In this document: positions 34,523 through 47,000 of the stretch, in pieces
How positions within the stretch are numbered: position 1 is the stretch's first letter
Layout of the letters: each line of letters begins with the position of its first letter
Notes under the pieces: generated by a model
The model's input: the letters and a program-made list of their open reading frames with translations, nothing else
Told to the model about the DNA's origin: nothing
Databases searched by the model: none
Origin: Strigamia acuminata
Taxonomy: Eukaryota; Arthropoda; Chilopoda; Geophilomorpha; Linotaeniidae
NCBI GenBank assembly: GCA_949358305.1
Contig: CASHSZ010000139.1
Location: forward strand, 87,101 to 151,100
Direction of reading: 5' to 3'
Length of the DNA: 64,000 nt
Made by a program: the position numbers and the translations under genes

Positions 34523-36271
34523 TGTTGCGAGCAGAAACGCAACAGAAATAATGTTAAGTTGAAAAAAGAGCTTCAGTTTTTTTTACCTAAATCGACGGAA
34601 TATTCATGTTGTTTTTTCCTTTGTCGTAAGCTATTCGGATCTTTGTTTATTGGTCGGAATATATCGCAGCAGAATCTTAAGTCGTAGAATTTTCGCCAGT
34701 AGTTTGAGATTCGGGCGTGTCGCGCCATCTTGTGTTAAGTTCGGGCATCGGACTTATCTACAAAGGAAAAGTTAAGGTTTTTAATTTCGGTTCCGGTTAG
34801 TTTGAATAGTTTTCGAGGACTTATCTGACACGGTACAGGCAGGCTTTGGGTCGCTAATTAAAGGCGATAACGGCGAGGATGGGTTTCAAAGTGAAAAGCG
34901 AAGTCGTCGCAGTTTATCGAGCGGTTTGGTCTGGCGAAACTCGTAGCGCACCCGGGAAGATGTTGTTTGTACCTGTAAATTTAAATCCATTAGTTTAGAA
35001 ACCACTCCAGTAATTAAATGAATAGTTTTAGTTGTGATTTACCGTGGATTAAGGTCCGATGATTCGGCGTTGGGCCGAGGCGAAGCTTCGTTGGTCACCA
35101 AGGAGCGTTGATCGGCTAGATCCGCCATTAGAAGACAGTTGGTACAACGAGCCTCGTTTTCGGTTGAGATTTAATTTGATTCAGAATAAGATTTGCTCGA
35201 ATTAAGTTTTTACTGTATGATTTTATTACGATTTCGAATTGATTAGCTGATTATTTCTTCGTTGTTTTGTGTTTCGGATAAGATTTAATCGTTTAGTCGG
35301 GTGTCACGTGATTTGAGACATCGTGCATCTTTTCGGTCGAGTTCGGGTTTTATAACTCGCCCGCGAATAGCATTGGGTTTGGTGCGGGAGATGGGAATTT
35401 AATTCCGTGCTATGCAATAGATTTATTAAATGCGCACAAGGAGTGTTGAGGATGCATCATTTGAATTCTTTATTCGTATTAAAACAGTGACCAAGTCCGG
35501 GATGCGAGAATTGCGACTGATTAGATTAAGTCTCCGTTGACATTGATTAGGCGACGTCTCGTGGCGAAATGTAGCAGTTTTCGGGTTTTCGAGATTTCCA
35601 TTCAATGTTTATTGAGGTTTTATATTTTTAAGGGTTTGCACCTTTCTTTCTATTTATTTCGCTGTATTAAATAATCATTAGTGTTTGAGTTATTTATATG
35701 CACGATTTTCGATATTAAAGATAAGTTTTTGGTGTAATTTGAACTCTCAACGGCCGTTCTTGTTCTGTTGTACGGAGGCCGTTTTGAGACATTGGGTTTT
35801 TGATATATTGTTGTTTATTTTATTAGTAGTGTACTCGTGTTGACGTTTATTGTTATTAGAGTCCGTGGCACGAGTTTATACATTGTAAGAACAGTTATAG
35901 TTTTGATTTGAACGATTAAACATCGTTTTATTTTTGTTCGCAAATAAGAACGAGTGTTTCTTTTCGTTTTCACACGAGCGCGAGATTCGAATCTACGCCA
36001 TCTTTGATTTGCGAAAGACGATATTGATATTCGAGCCCGAATATCCGCCAACCGTCATGTTTAGAGCAAAAGCCAGGTTCTCGAGTTTCGGTCGACATGG
36101 AGAGGACAATGAGGGCCAAGTCAGAAAACATGAGATGCGTTATCAGATGTCAGAATGGTTTCAATCGAGTCGAGTAGTTAAAAGTGCTGTGCGAAGATTT
36201 GATCGCTCGAATGTTTATTACGAGGTGCGTGAGTTGCCGGTTCTTGCAGCAATCACTGCTTGCTGGCAACA
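34523..36271 (+). repeat. 3' LTR of element 2
   Basis: 1749 bp, equal in length to the 5' LTR and identical in every stretch compared. It carries the same terminal inverted repeat (34523-34544) and GCGCCATCTTG (34722-34732). It ends CAACA at 36271, followed by the target duplication aatg and satellite. Confidence 0.94.
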
Positions 36272-39200
36272 AATGTAAGTTTTAGAAACATTCAACCGAT
36301 GATTTGGGAGAATAGACTTTTGATCTCATCACAGTTGACTTAGCACAAACACCACAAGACCAATGTCTCTGAATGTTCAGAAATAGTGTTTAAACCTTAG
36401 TAGAAGGTTCCAATGTAAGTTTTAGAAACATCCAACCGATGATTTGGGAGAATAGACTTTTGATCTCATCACAGTTGACTTAGCACAAACACTACAAGAC
36501 CAATGTCTCTGAATGTTCAGAAATAGTGTTTAAACCTTAGTAGAAGGCTCCAATGTAAGTTTTAGAAACATCCAACCGATGATTTGGGAGAATAGACTTT
36601 TGATCTCATCACAGTTGACTTAGCACAAACACCACAAGACCAATGTCTCTGAATGTTCAGAAATAGTGTTTAAACTTTAGTAGAAGGCTCCAATGTAAGT
36701 TTTAGAAACATTCAACCGATGATTTGGGAGAATAGACTTTTGACCTCATCACAGTTGACTTAGCACAAACACCACAAGACCAATGTCTCTGAATGTTCAG
36801 AAATAGTGTTTAAACCTTAGTAGAAGGCTCCAATGTAAGTTTTAGAAACATCCAACCGATGATTTGGGAGAATAAACTTTTGATCTCATCACAGTTGACT
36901 TAGCACAAACACCACAAGACCAATGTCTCTGAATGTTCAGAAATAGTGTTTAAACCTTAGTAGAAGGCTCCAATGTAAGTTTTAGAAACATCCAACCAAT
37001 GATTTGGGAGAATAGATTTTTGATCTCATCACAGTTGACTTAGCACAAACACCACAAGTCCAATGTCTCTGAATGTTTAGAAATAGTTTTTAAACCTTAG
37101 TAGAAGCCTTCAATATAAGTTTTAGCAACACCCAAGCAATAAATTTTGAAAAAAAAATTTTGAGCATATTTCACATCGCAGTTGACTTAGCACAAACACC
37201 ACAAGACCAATGTCTCTGAATGTTTAGAAATAGTGTTTAAACCTTAGTAGAAGGCTCCAATGTAAGTTTTAGAAACATCCAACCGATGATTTGGGAGAAT
37301 AGACTTTTGACCTCATCACAGTTGACTTAGCACAAACACCACAAGACCAATGTCTCTGAATGTTCAGAAATAGTGTTTAAACCTTAGTAGAAGGCTCCAA
37401 TGTAAGTTTTAGAAACATCCAACCAATGATTTGGGAGAATAGACTTTTGATCTCATCACAGTTGACTTAGCACAAACACCACAAGACCAATGTCTCTGAA
37501 TGTTCAGAAATAGTGTTTAAACCTTAGTAGAAGGCTCCAATGTAAGTTTTAGAAACATCCAACCGATGATTTGGGAGAATAGACTTTTGATCTCATCACA
37601 GTTGACTTAGCACAAACACCACAAATCCAATGTCTCTGAATGTTCAGAAATAGTGTTTAAACCTTAGTAGAAGCCTTCAATATAAGTTTTAGCAACACCC
37701 AAGCAATAAATTTTGAAAAAAAAATTTTGAGCTTATTTTACATCACAGTTGACTTAGCACAAACACCACAAGACCAATGTCTCTGAATGTTCAGAAATAG
37801 TGTTTAAACCTTAGTAGAAGGCTCCAATGTAAGTTTTAGAAACATCCAACCAATGATTTGGGAGAATAGACTTTTGATCTCATCACAGTTGACTTAGCAC
37901 AAACACCACAAGACCAATGTCTCTGAATGTTCAGAAATAGTGTTTAAACCTTAGTAGAAGGCTCCAATGTAAGTTTTAGAAACATCCAACCAATGATTTG
38001 GGAGAATAGACTTTTGATCTCATCACAGTTGACTTAGCACAAACACCACAAGACCAATGTCTCTGAATGTTCAGAAATAGTGTTTAAACCTTAGTAGAAG
38101 GCTCCAATGTAAGTTTTAGAAACATCCAACCAATGATTTGGGAGAATAGACTTTTGATCTCATCACAGTTGACTTAGCACAAACACCACAAGACCAATGT
38201 CTCTGAATGTTCAGAAATAGTGTTTAAACCTTAGTAGAAGGCTCCAATGTAAGTTTTAGAAACATCCAACCGATGATTTGGGAGAATAAACTTTTGATCT
38301 CATCACAGTTGACTTAGCACAAACACCACAAGACCAATGTCTCTGAATGTTCAGAAATAGTGTTTAAACCTTAGTAGAAGGCTCCAATGTAAGTTTTAGA
38401 AACATCCAACCAATGATTTGGGAGAATAGATTTTTGATCTCATCACAGTTGACTTAGCACAAACACCACAAGTCCAATGTCTCTGAATGTTTAGAAATAG
38501 TTTTTAAACCTTAGTAGAAGCCTTCAATATAAGTTTTAGCAACACCCAAGCAATAAATTTTGAAAAAAAAATTTTGAGCATATTTCACATCGCAGTTGAC
38601 TTAGCACAAACACCACAAGACCAATGTCTGAATGTTCAGAAATAGTGTTTAAACCTTAGTAGAAGGCTCCAATGTAAGTTTTAGAAACATCCAACCAATG
38701 ATTTGGGAGAATAGACTTTTGATCTCATCACAGTTGACTTAGCACAAACACCACAAGACCAATGTCTCTGAATGTTCAGAAATAGTGTTTAAACCTTAGT
38801 AGAAGGCTCCAATGTAAGTTTTAGAAACATCCAACCGATGATTTGGGAGAATAGACTTTTGATCTCATCACAGTTGACTTAGCACAAACACCACAAGACC
38901 AATGTCTCTGAATGTTCAGAAATAGTGTTTAAACCTTAGTAGAAGCCTTCAATGTAAGTTTTAGCAACATCCAAGCGATGATTTGGGAGAATAGACTTTT
39001 GATCTCATCACAGTTGACTTAGCACAAACACCACAAGACCAATGTCTCTGAATGTTCAGAAATAGTGTTTAAACCTTAGTAGAAGGTTCCAATGTAAGTT
39101 TTAGAAACATCCAACCGATGATTTGGGAGAATAGACTTTTGATCTCATCACAGTTGACTTAGCACAAACACCACAAGACCAATGTCTCTGAATGTTCAGA

Positions 39201-42200
39201 AATAGTGTTTAAACCTTAGTAGAAGGTTCCAATGTAAGTTTTAGAAACATCCAACCGATGATTTGGGAGAATAGACTTTTGATCTCATCACAGTTGACTT
39301 AGCACAAACACCACAAGTCCAATGTCTCTGAATGTTCAGAAATAGTGTTTAAACCTTAGTAGAAGCCTTCAATATAAGTTTTAGCAACACCCAAGCAATA
39401 AATTTTGAAAAAAAAATTTTGAGCTTATTTTACATCACAGTTGACTTAGCACAAACACCACAAGACCAATGTCTCTGAATGTTCAGAAATAGTGTTTAAA
39501 CCTTAGTAGAAGGCTCCAATGTAAGTTTTAGAAACATCCAACCAATGATTTGGGAGAATAGACTTTTGATCTCATCACAGTTGACTTAGCACAAACACCA
39601 CAAGACCAATGTCTCTGAATGTTCAGAAATAGTGTTTAAACCTTAGTAGAAGGCTCCAATGTAAGTTTTAGAAACATCCAACCAATGATTTGGGAGAATA
39701 GACTTTTGATCTCATCACAGTTGACTTAGCACAAACACCACAAGACCAATGTCTCTGAATGTTCAGAAATAGTGTTTAAACCTTAGTAGAAGGCTCCAAT
39801 GTAAGTTTTAGAAACATCCAACCAATGATTTGGGAGAATAGACTTTTGATCTCATCACAGTTGACTTAGCACAAACACCACAAGACCAATGTCTCTGAAT
39901 GTTCAGAAATAGTGTTTAAACCTTAGTAGAAGGCTCCAATGTAAGTTTTAGAAACATCCAACCGATGATTTGGGAGAATAAACTTTTGATCTCATCACAG
40001 TTGACTTAGCACAAACACCACAAGACCAATGTCTCTGAATGTTCAGAAATAGTGTTTAAACCTTAGTAGAAGGCTCCAATGTAAGTTTTAGAAACATCCA
40101 ACCAATGATTTGGGAGAATAGATTTTTGATCTCATCACAGTTGACTTAGCACAAACACCACAAGTCCAATGTCTCTGAATGTTTAGAAATAGTTTTTAAA
40201 CCTTAGTAGAAGCCTTCAATATAAGTTTTAGCAACACCCAAGCAATAAATTTTGAAAAAAAAATTTTGAGCATATTTCACATCGCAGTTGACTTAGCACA
40301 AACACCACAAGACCAATGTCTCTGAATGTTTAGAAATAGTGTTTAAACCTTAGTAGAAGGCTCCAATGTAAGTTTTAGAAACATCCAACCGATGATTTGG
40401 GAGAATAGACTTTTGATCTCATCACAGTTGACTTAGCACAAACACCACAAGACCAATGTCTCTGAATGTTCAGAAATAGTGTTTAAACCTTAGTAGAAGG
40501 CTCCAATGTAAGTTTTAGAAACATCCAACCGATGATTTGGGAGAATAGACTTTTGATCTCATCACAGTTGACTTAGCACAAACACCACAAGACCAATGTC
40601 TCTGAATGTTCAGAAATAGTGTTTAAACCCTAGTAGAAAGCTCCAATGTAAGTTTTAGAAACATCCAACCAATGATTTGGGAGAATAGACTTTTGATCTC
40701 ATCACAGTTGACTTAGCACAAACACCACAAGACCAATGTCTCTGAATGTTCAGAAATAGTGTTTAAACCTTAGTAGAAGGCTCCAATGTAAGTTTTAGAA
40801 ACATCCAACCGATGATTTGGGAGAATAGACTTTTGACCTCATCACAGTTGACTTAGCACAAACACCACAAGACCAATGTCTCTGAATGTTCAGAAATAGT
40901 GTTTAAACCTTAGTAGAAGGCTCCAATGTAAGTTTTAGAAACATCCAACCAATGATTTGGGAGAATAGACTTTTGATCTCATCACAGTTGACTTAGCACA
41001 AACACCACAAGACCAATGTCTCTGAATGTTCAGAAATAGTGTTTAAACCTTAGTAGAAGGCTCCAATGTAAGTTTTAGAAACATCCAACCGATGATTTGG
41101 GAGAATAGACTTTTGATCTCATCACAGTTGACTTAGCACAAACACCACAAGACCAATGTCTCTGAATGTTCAGAAATAGTGTTTAAACCTTAGTAGAAGC
41201 CTTCAATGTAAGTTTTAGCAACATCCAAGCGATGATTTGGGAGAATAGACTTTTGATCTCATCACAGTTGACTTAGCACAAACACCACAAGACCAATGTC
41301 TCTGAATGTTCAGAAATAGTGTTTAAACCTTAGTAGAAGGTTCCAATGTAAGTTTTAGAAACATCCAACCGATGATTTGGAAGAATAGACTTTTGATCTC
41401 ATCACAGTTGACTTAGCACAAACACCACAAGTCCAATGTCTCTGAATGTTCAGAAATAGTGTTTAAACCTTAGTAGAAGCCTTCAATATAAGTTTTAGCA
41501 ACACCCAAGCAATAAATTTTGAAAAAAAAATTTTGAGCTCATTTCACATCGCAGTTGACTTAGCACAAACACCACAAGACCAATGTCTCTGAATGTTCAG
41601 AAATAGTGTTTAAACCTTAGTAGAAGCCTTCAATATAAGTTTTAGCAACACCCAAGCAATAAATTTTGAAAAAAAAATTTTGAGCTTATTTTACATCACA
41701 GTTGACTTAGCACAAACACCACAAGACCAATGTCTCTGAATGTTCAGAAATAGTGTTTAAACCTTAGTAGAAGGCTCCAATGTAAGTTTTAGAAACATCC
41801 AACCAATGATTTGGGAGAATAGACTTTTGATCTCATCACAGTTGACTTAGCACAAACACCACAAGACCAATGTCTCTGAATGTTCAGAAATAGTGTTTAA
41901 ACCTTAGTAGAAGCCTTCAATGTAAGTTTTAGCAACATCCAAGCGATGATTTGGGAGAATAGACTTTTGATCTCATCACAGTTGACTTAGCACAAACACC
42001 ACAAGACCAATGTCTCTGAATGTTCAGAAATAGTGTTTAAACCTTAGTAGAAGGTTCCAATGTAAGTTTTAGAAACATCCAACCGATGATTTGGGAGAAT
42101 AGACTTTTGATCTCATCACAGTTGACTTAGCACAAACACCACAAGACCAATGTCTCTGAATGTTCAGAAATAGTGTTTAAACCTTAGTAGAAGGTTCCAA

Positions 42201-44014
42201 TGTAAGTTTTAGAAACATCCAACCGATGATTTGGGAGAATAGACTTTTGATCTCATCACAGTTGACTTAGCACAAACACTACAAGACCAATGTCTCTGAA
42301 TGTTCAGAAATAGTGTTTAAACCTTAGTAGAAGGCTCCAATGTAAGTTTTAGAAACATCCAACCGATGATTTGGGAGAATAGACTTTTGATCTCATCACA
42401 GTTGACTTAGCACAAACACCACAAGACCAATGTCTCTGAATGTTCAGAAATAGTGTTTAAACTTTAGTAGAAGGCTCCAATGTAAGTTTTAGAAACATTC
42501 AACCGATGATTTGGGAGAATAGACTTTTGACCTCATCACAGTTGACTTAGCACAAACACCACAAGACCAATGTCTCTGAATGTTCAGAAATAGTGTTTAA
42601 ACCTTAGTAGAAGGCTCCAATGTAAGTTTTAGAAACATCCAACCAATGATTTGGGAGAATAGACTTTTGATCTCATCACAGTTGACTTAGCACAAACACC
42701 ACAAGTCCAATGTCTCTGAATGTTCAGAAATAGTGTTTAAACCTTAGTAGAAGCCTTCAATATAAGTTTTAGCAACACCCAAGCAATAAATTTTGAAAAA
42801 AAAATTTTGAGCTTATTTTACATCACAGTTGACTTAGCACAAACACCACAAGACCAATGTCTCTGAATGTTCAGAAATAGTGTTTAAACCTTAGTAGAAG
42901 GCTCCAATGTAAGTTTTAGAAACATCCAACCAATGATTTGGGAGAATAGACTTTTGATCTCATCACAGTTGACTTAGCACAAACACCACAAGACCAATGT
43001 CTCTGAATGTTCAGAAATAGTGTTTAAACCTTAGTAGAAGGCTCCAATGTAAGTTTTAGAAACATCCAACCAATGATTTGGGAGAATAGACTTTTGATCT
43101 CATCACAGTTGACTTAGCACAAACACCACAAGACCAATGTCTCTGAATGTTCAGAAATAGTGTTTAAACCTTAGTAGAAGGCTCCAATGTAAGTTTTAGA
43201 AACATCCAACCAATGATTTGGGAGAATAGACTTTTGATCTCATCACAGTTGACTTAGCACAAACACCACAAGACCAATGTCTCTGAATGTTCAGAAATAG
43301 TGTTTAAACCTTAGTAGAAGGCTCCAATGTAAGTTTTAGAAACATCCAACCGATGATTTGGGAGAATAAACTTTTGATCTCATCACAGTTGACTTAGCAC
43401 AAACACCACAAGACCAATGTCTCTGAATGTTCAGAAATAGTGTTTAAACCTTAGTAGAAGGCTCCAATGTAAGTTTTAGAAACATCCAACCAATGATTTG
43501 GGAGAATAGATTTTTGATCTCATCACAGTTGACTTAGCACAAACACCACAAGTCCAATGTCTCTGAATGTTTAGAAATAGTTTTTAAACCTTAGTAGAAG
43601 CCTTCAATATAAGTTTTAGCAACACCCAAGCAATAAATTTTGAAAAAAAAATTTTGAGCATATTTCACATCGCAGTTGACTTAGCACAAACACCACAAGA
43701 CCAATGTCTCTGAATGTTTAGAAATAGTGTTTAAACCTTAGTAGAAGGCTCCAATGTAAGTTTTAGAAACATCCAACCGATGATTTGGGAGAATAGACTT
43801 TTGATCTCATCACAGTTGACTTAGCACAAACACCACAAGACCAATGTCTCTGAATGTTCAGAAATAGTGTTTAAACCTTAGTAGAAGGCTCCAATGTAAG
43901 TTTTAGAAACATCCAACCGATGATTTGGGAGAATAGACTTTTGATCTCATCACAGTTGACTTAGCACAAACACCACAAGACCAATGTCTCTGAATGTTCA
44001 GAAATAGTGTTTAA

Positions 44015-47000
44015 ACCCTAGTAGAAAGCTCCAATGTAAGTTTTAGAAACATCCAACCAATGATTTGGGAGAATAGACTTTTGATCTCATCACAGTTGAC
44101 TTAGCACAAACACCACAAGACCAATGTCTCTGAATGTTCAGAAATAGTGTTTAAACCTTAGTAGAAGGCTCCAATGTAAGTTTTAGAAACATCCAACCGA
44201 TGATTTGGGAGAATAGACTTTTGACCTCATCACAGTTGACTTAGCACAAACACCACAAGACCAATGTCTCTGAATGTTCAGAAATAGTGTTTAAACCTTA
44301 GTAGAAGGCTCCAATGTAAGTTTTAGAAACATCCAACCAATGATTTGGGAGAATAGACTTTTGATCTCATCACAGTTGACTTAGCACAAACACCACAAGA
44401 CCAATGTCTCTGAATGTTCAGAAATAGTGTTTAAACCTTAGTAGAAGGCTCCAATGTAAGTTTTAGAAACATCCAACCGATGATTTGGGAGAATAGACTT
44501 TTGATCTCATCACAGTTGACTTAGCACAAACACCACAAGACCAATGTCTCTGAATGTTCAGAAATAGTGTTTAAACCTTAGTAGAAGCCTTCAATGTAAG
44601 TTTTAGCAACATCCAAGCGATGATTTGGGAGAATAGACTTTTGATCTCATCACAGTTGACTTAGCACAAACACCACAAGACCAATGTCTCTGAATGTTCA
44701 GAAATAGTGTTTAAACCTTAGTAGAAGGTTCCAATGTAAGTTTTAGAAACATCCAACCGATGATTTGGGAGAATAGACTTTTGATCTCATCACAGTTGAC
44801 TTAGCACAAACACCACAAGACCAATGTCTCTGAATGTTCAGAAATAGTGTTTAAACCTTAGTAGAAGGTTCCAATGTAAGTTTTAGAAACATCCAACCGA
44901 TGATTTGGGAGAATAGACTTTTGATCTCATCACAGTTGACTTAGCACAAACACAACAAGACCAATGTCTCTGAATGTTCAGAAATAGTGTTTAAACCTTA
45001 GTAGAAGGCTCCAATGTAAGTTTTAGAAACATCCAACCGATGATTTGGGAGAATAGACTTTTGATCTCATCACAGTTGACTTAGCACAAACACCACAAGA
45101 CCAATGTCTCTGAATGTTCAGAAATAGTGTTTAAACTTTAGTAGAAGGCTCCAATGTAAGTTTTAGAAACATTCAACCGATGATTTGGGAGAATAGACTT
45201 TTGACCTCATCACAGTTGACTTAGCACAAACACCACAAGACCAATGTCTCTGAATGTTCAGAAATAGTGTTTAAACCTTAGTAGAAGGCTCCAATGTAAG
45301 TTTTAGAAACATCCAACTAATGATTTGGGAGAATAGACTTTTGATCTCATCACAGTTGACTTAGCACAAACACCACAAGACCAATGTCTCTGAATGTTCA
45401 GAAATAGTGTTTAAACCTTAGTAGAAGGCTCCAATGTAAGTTTTAGAAACATCCAACCGATGATTTGGGAGAATAGACTTTTGATCTCATCACAGTTGAC
45501 TTAGCACAAACACCACAAGTCCAATGTCTCTGAATGTTCAGAAATAGTGTTTAAACCTTAGTAGAAGCCTTCAATATAAGTTTTAGCAACACCCAAGCAA
45601 TAAATTTTGAAAAAAAAATTTTGAGCTCATTTCACATCGCAGTTGACTTAGCACAAACACCACAAGACCAATGTCTCTGAATGTTCAGAAATAGTGTTTA
45701 AACCTTAGTAGAAGCCTTCAATATAAGTTTTAGCAACACCCAAGCAATAAATTTTGAAAAAAAAATTTTGAGCTTATTTTACATCACAGTTGACTTAGCA
45801 CAAACACCACAAGACCAATGTCTCTGAATGTTCAGAAATAGTGTTTAAACCTTAGTAGAAGGCTCCAATGTAAGTTTTAGAAACATCCAACCAATGATTT
45901 GGGAGAATAGACTTTTGATCTCATCACAGTTGACTTAGCACAAACACCACAAGACCAATGTCTCTGAATGTTCAGAAATAGTGTTTAAACCTTAGTAGAA
46001 GGCTCCAATGTAAGTTTTAGAAACATCCAACCGATGATTTGGGAGAATAGACTTTTGATCTCATCACAGTTGACTTAGCACAAACACCACAAGACCAATG
46101 TCTCTGAATGTTCAGAAATAGTGTTTAAACTTTAGTAGAAGGCTCCAATGTAAGTTTTAGAAACATTCAACCGATGATTTGGGAGAATAGACTTTTGACC
46201 TCATCACAGTTGACTTAGCACAAACACCACAAGACCAATGTCTCTGAATGTTCAGAAATAGTGTTTAAACCTTAGTAGAAGGCTCCAATGTAAGTTTTAG
46301 AAACATCCAACTAATGATTTGGGAGAATAGACTTTTGATCTCATCACAGTTGACTTAGCACAAACACCACAAGACCAATGTCTCTGAATGTTCAGAAATA
46401 GTGTTTAAACCTTAGTAGAAGGCTCCAATGTAAGTTTTAGAAACATCCAACCGATGATTTGGGAGAATAGACTTTTGATCTCATCACAGTTGACTTAGCA
46501 CAAACACCACAAGTCCAATGTCTCTGAATGTTCAGAAATAGTGTTTAAACCTTAGTAGAAGCCTTCAATATAAGTTTTAGCAACACCCAAGCAATAAATT
46601 TTGAAAAAAAAATTTTGAGCTCATTTCACATCGCAGTTGACTTAGCACAAACACCACAAGACCAATGTCTCTGAATGTTCAGAAATAGTGTTTAAACCTT
46701 AGTAGAAGCCTTCAATATAAGTTTTAGCAACACCCAAGCAATAAATTTTGAAAAAAAAATTTTGAGCTTATTTTACATCACAGTTGACTTAGCACAAACA
46801 CCACAAGACCAATGTCTCTGAATGTTCAGAAATAGTGTTTAAACCTTAGTAGAAGGCTCCAATGTAAGTTTTAGAAACATCCAACCAATGATTTGGGAGA
46901 ATAGACTTTTGATCTCATCACAGTTGACTTAGCACAAACACCACAAGACCAATGTCTCTGAATGTTCAGAAATAGTGTTTAAACCTTAGTAGAAGGCTCC

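Larger units (their letters stand above)
27518..36271 (+). mobile_element. Element 2: LARD-like non-autonomous LTR retrotransposon, probably BEL-derived
   Basis: An 8754-bp element on the plus strand. Two 1749-bp LTRs (27518-29266 and 34523-36271, offset 7005) start TG and end CA and matched wherever I compared them. The target duplication is exactly 4 bp, aatg (27514-27517 and 36272-36275). A tRNA-His-like primer-binding site lies 12 bp after the 5' LTR. The 5256-bp interior has no frame above about 100 codons apart from one running in from the LTR, and no gag or pol motif in any frame. The first 22 bp of its LTR match the sense start of element 3's LTR at 20 of 22 positions, so it was probably mobilised by BEL/Pao machinery. 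The LTRs say insertion was recent, so the missing coding region is likely ancestral in this family rather than decay in place. Confidence 0.88.
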
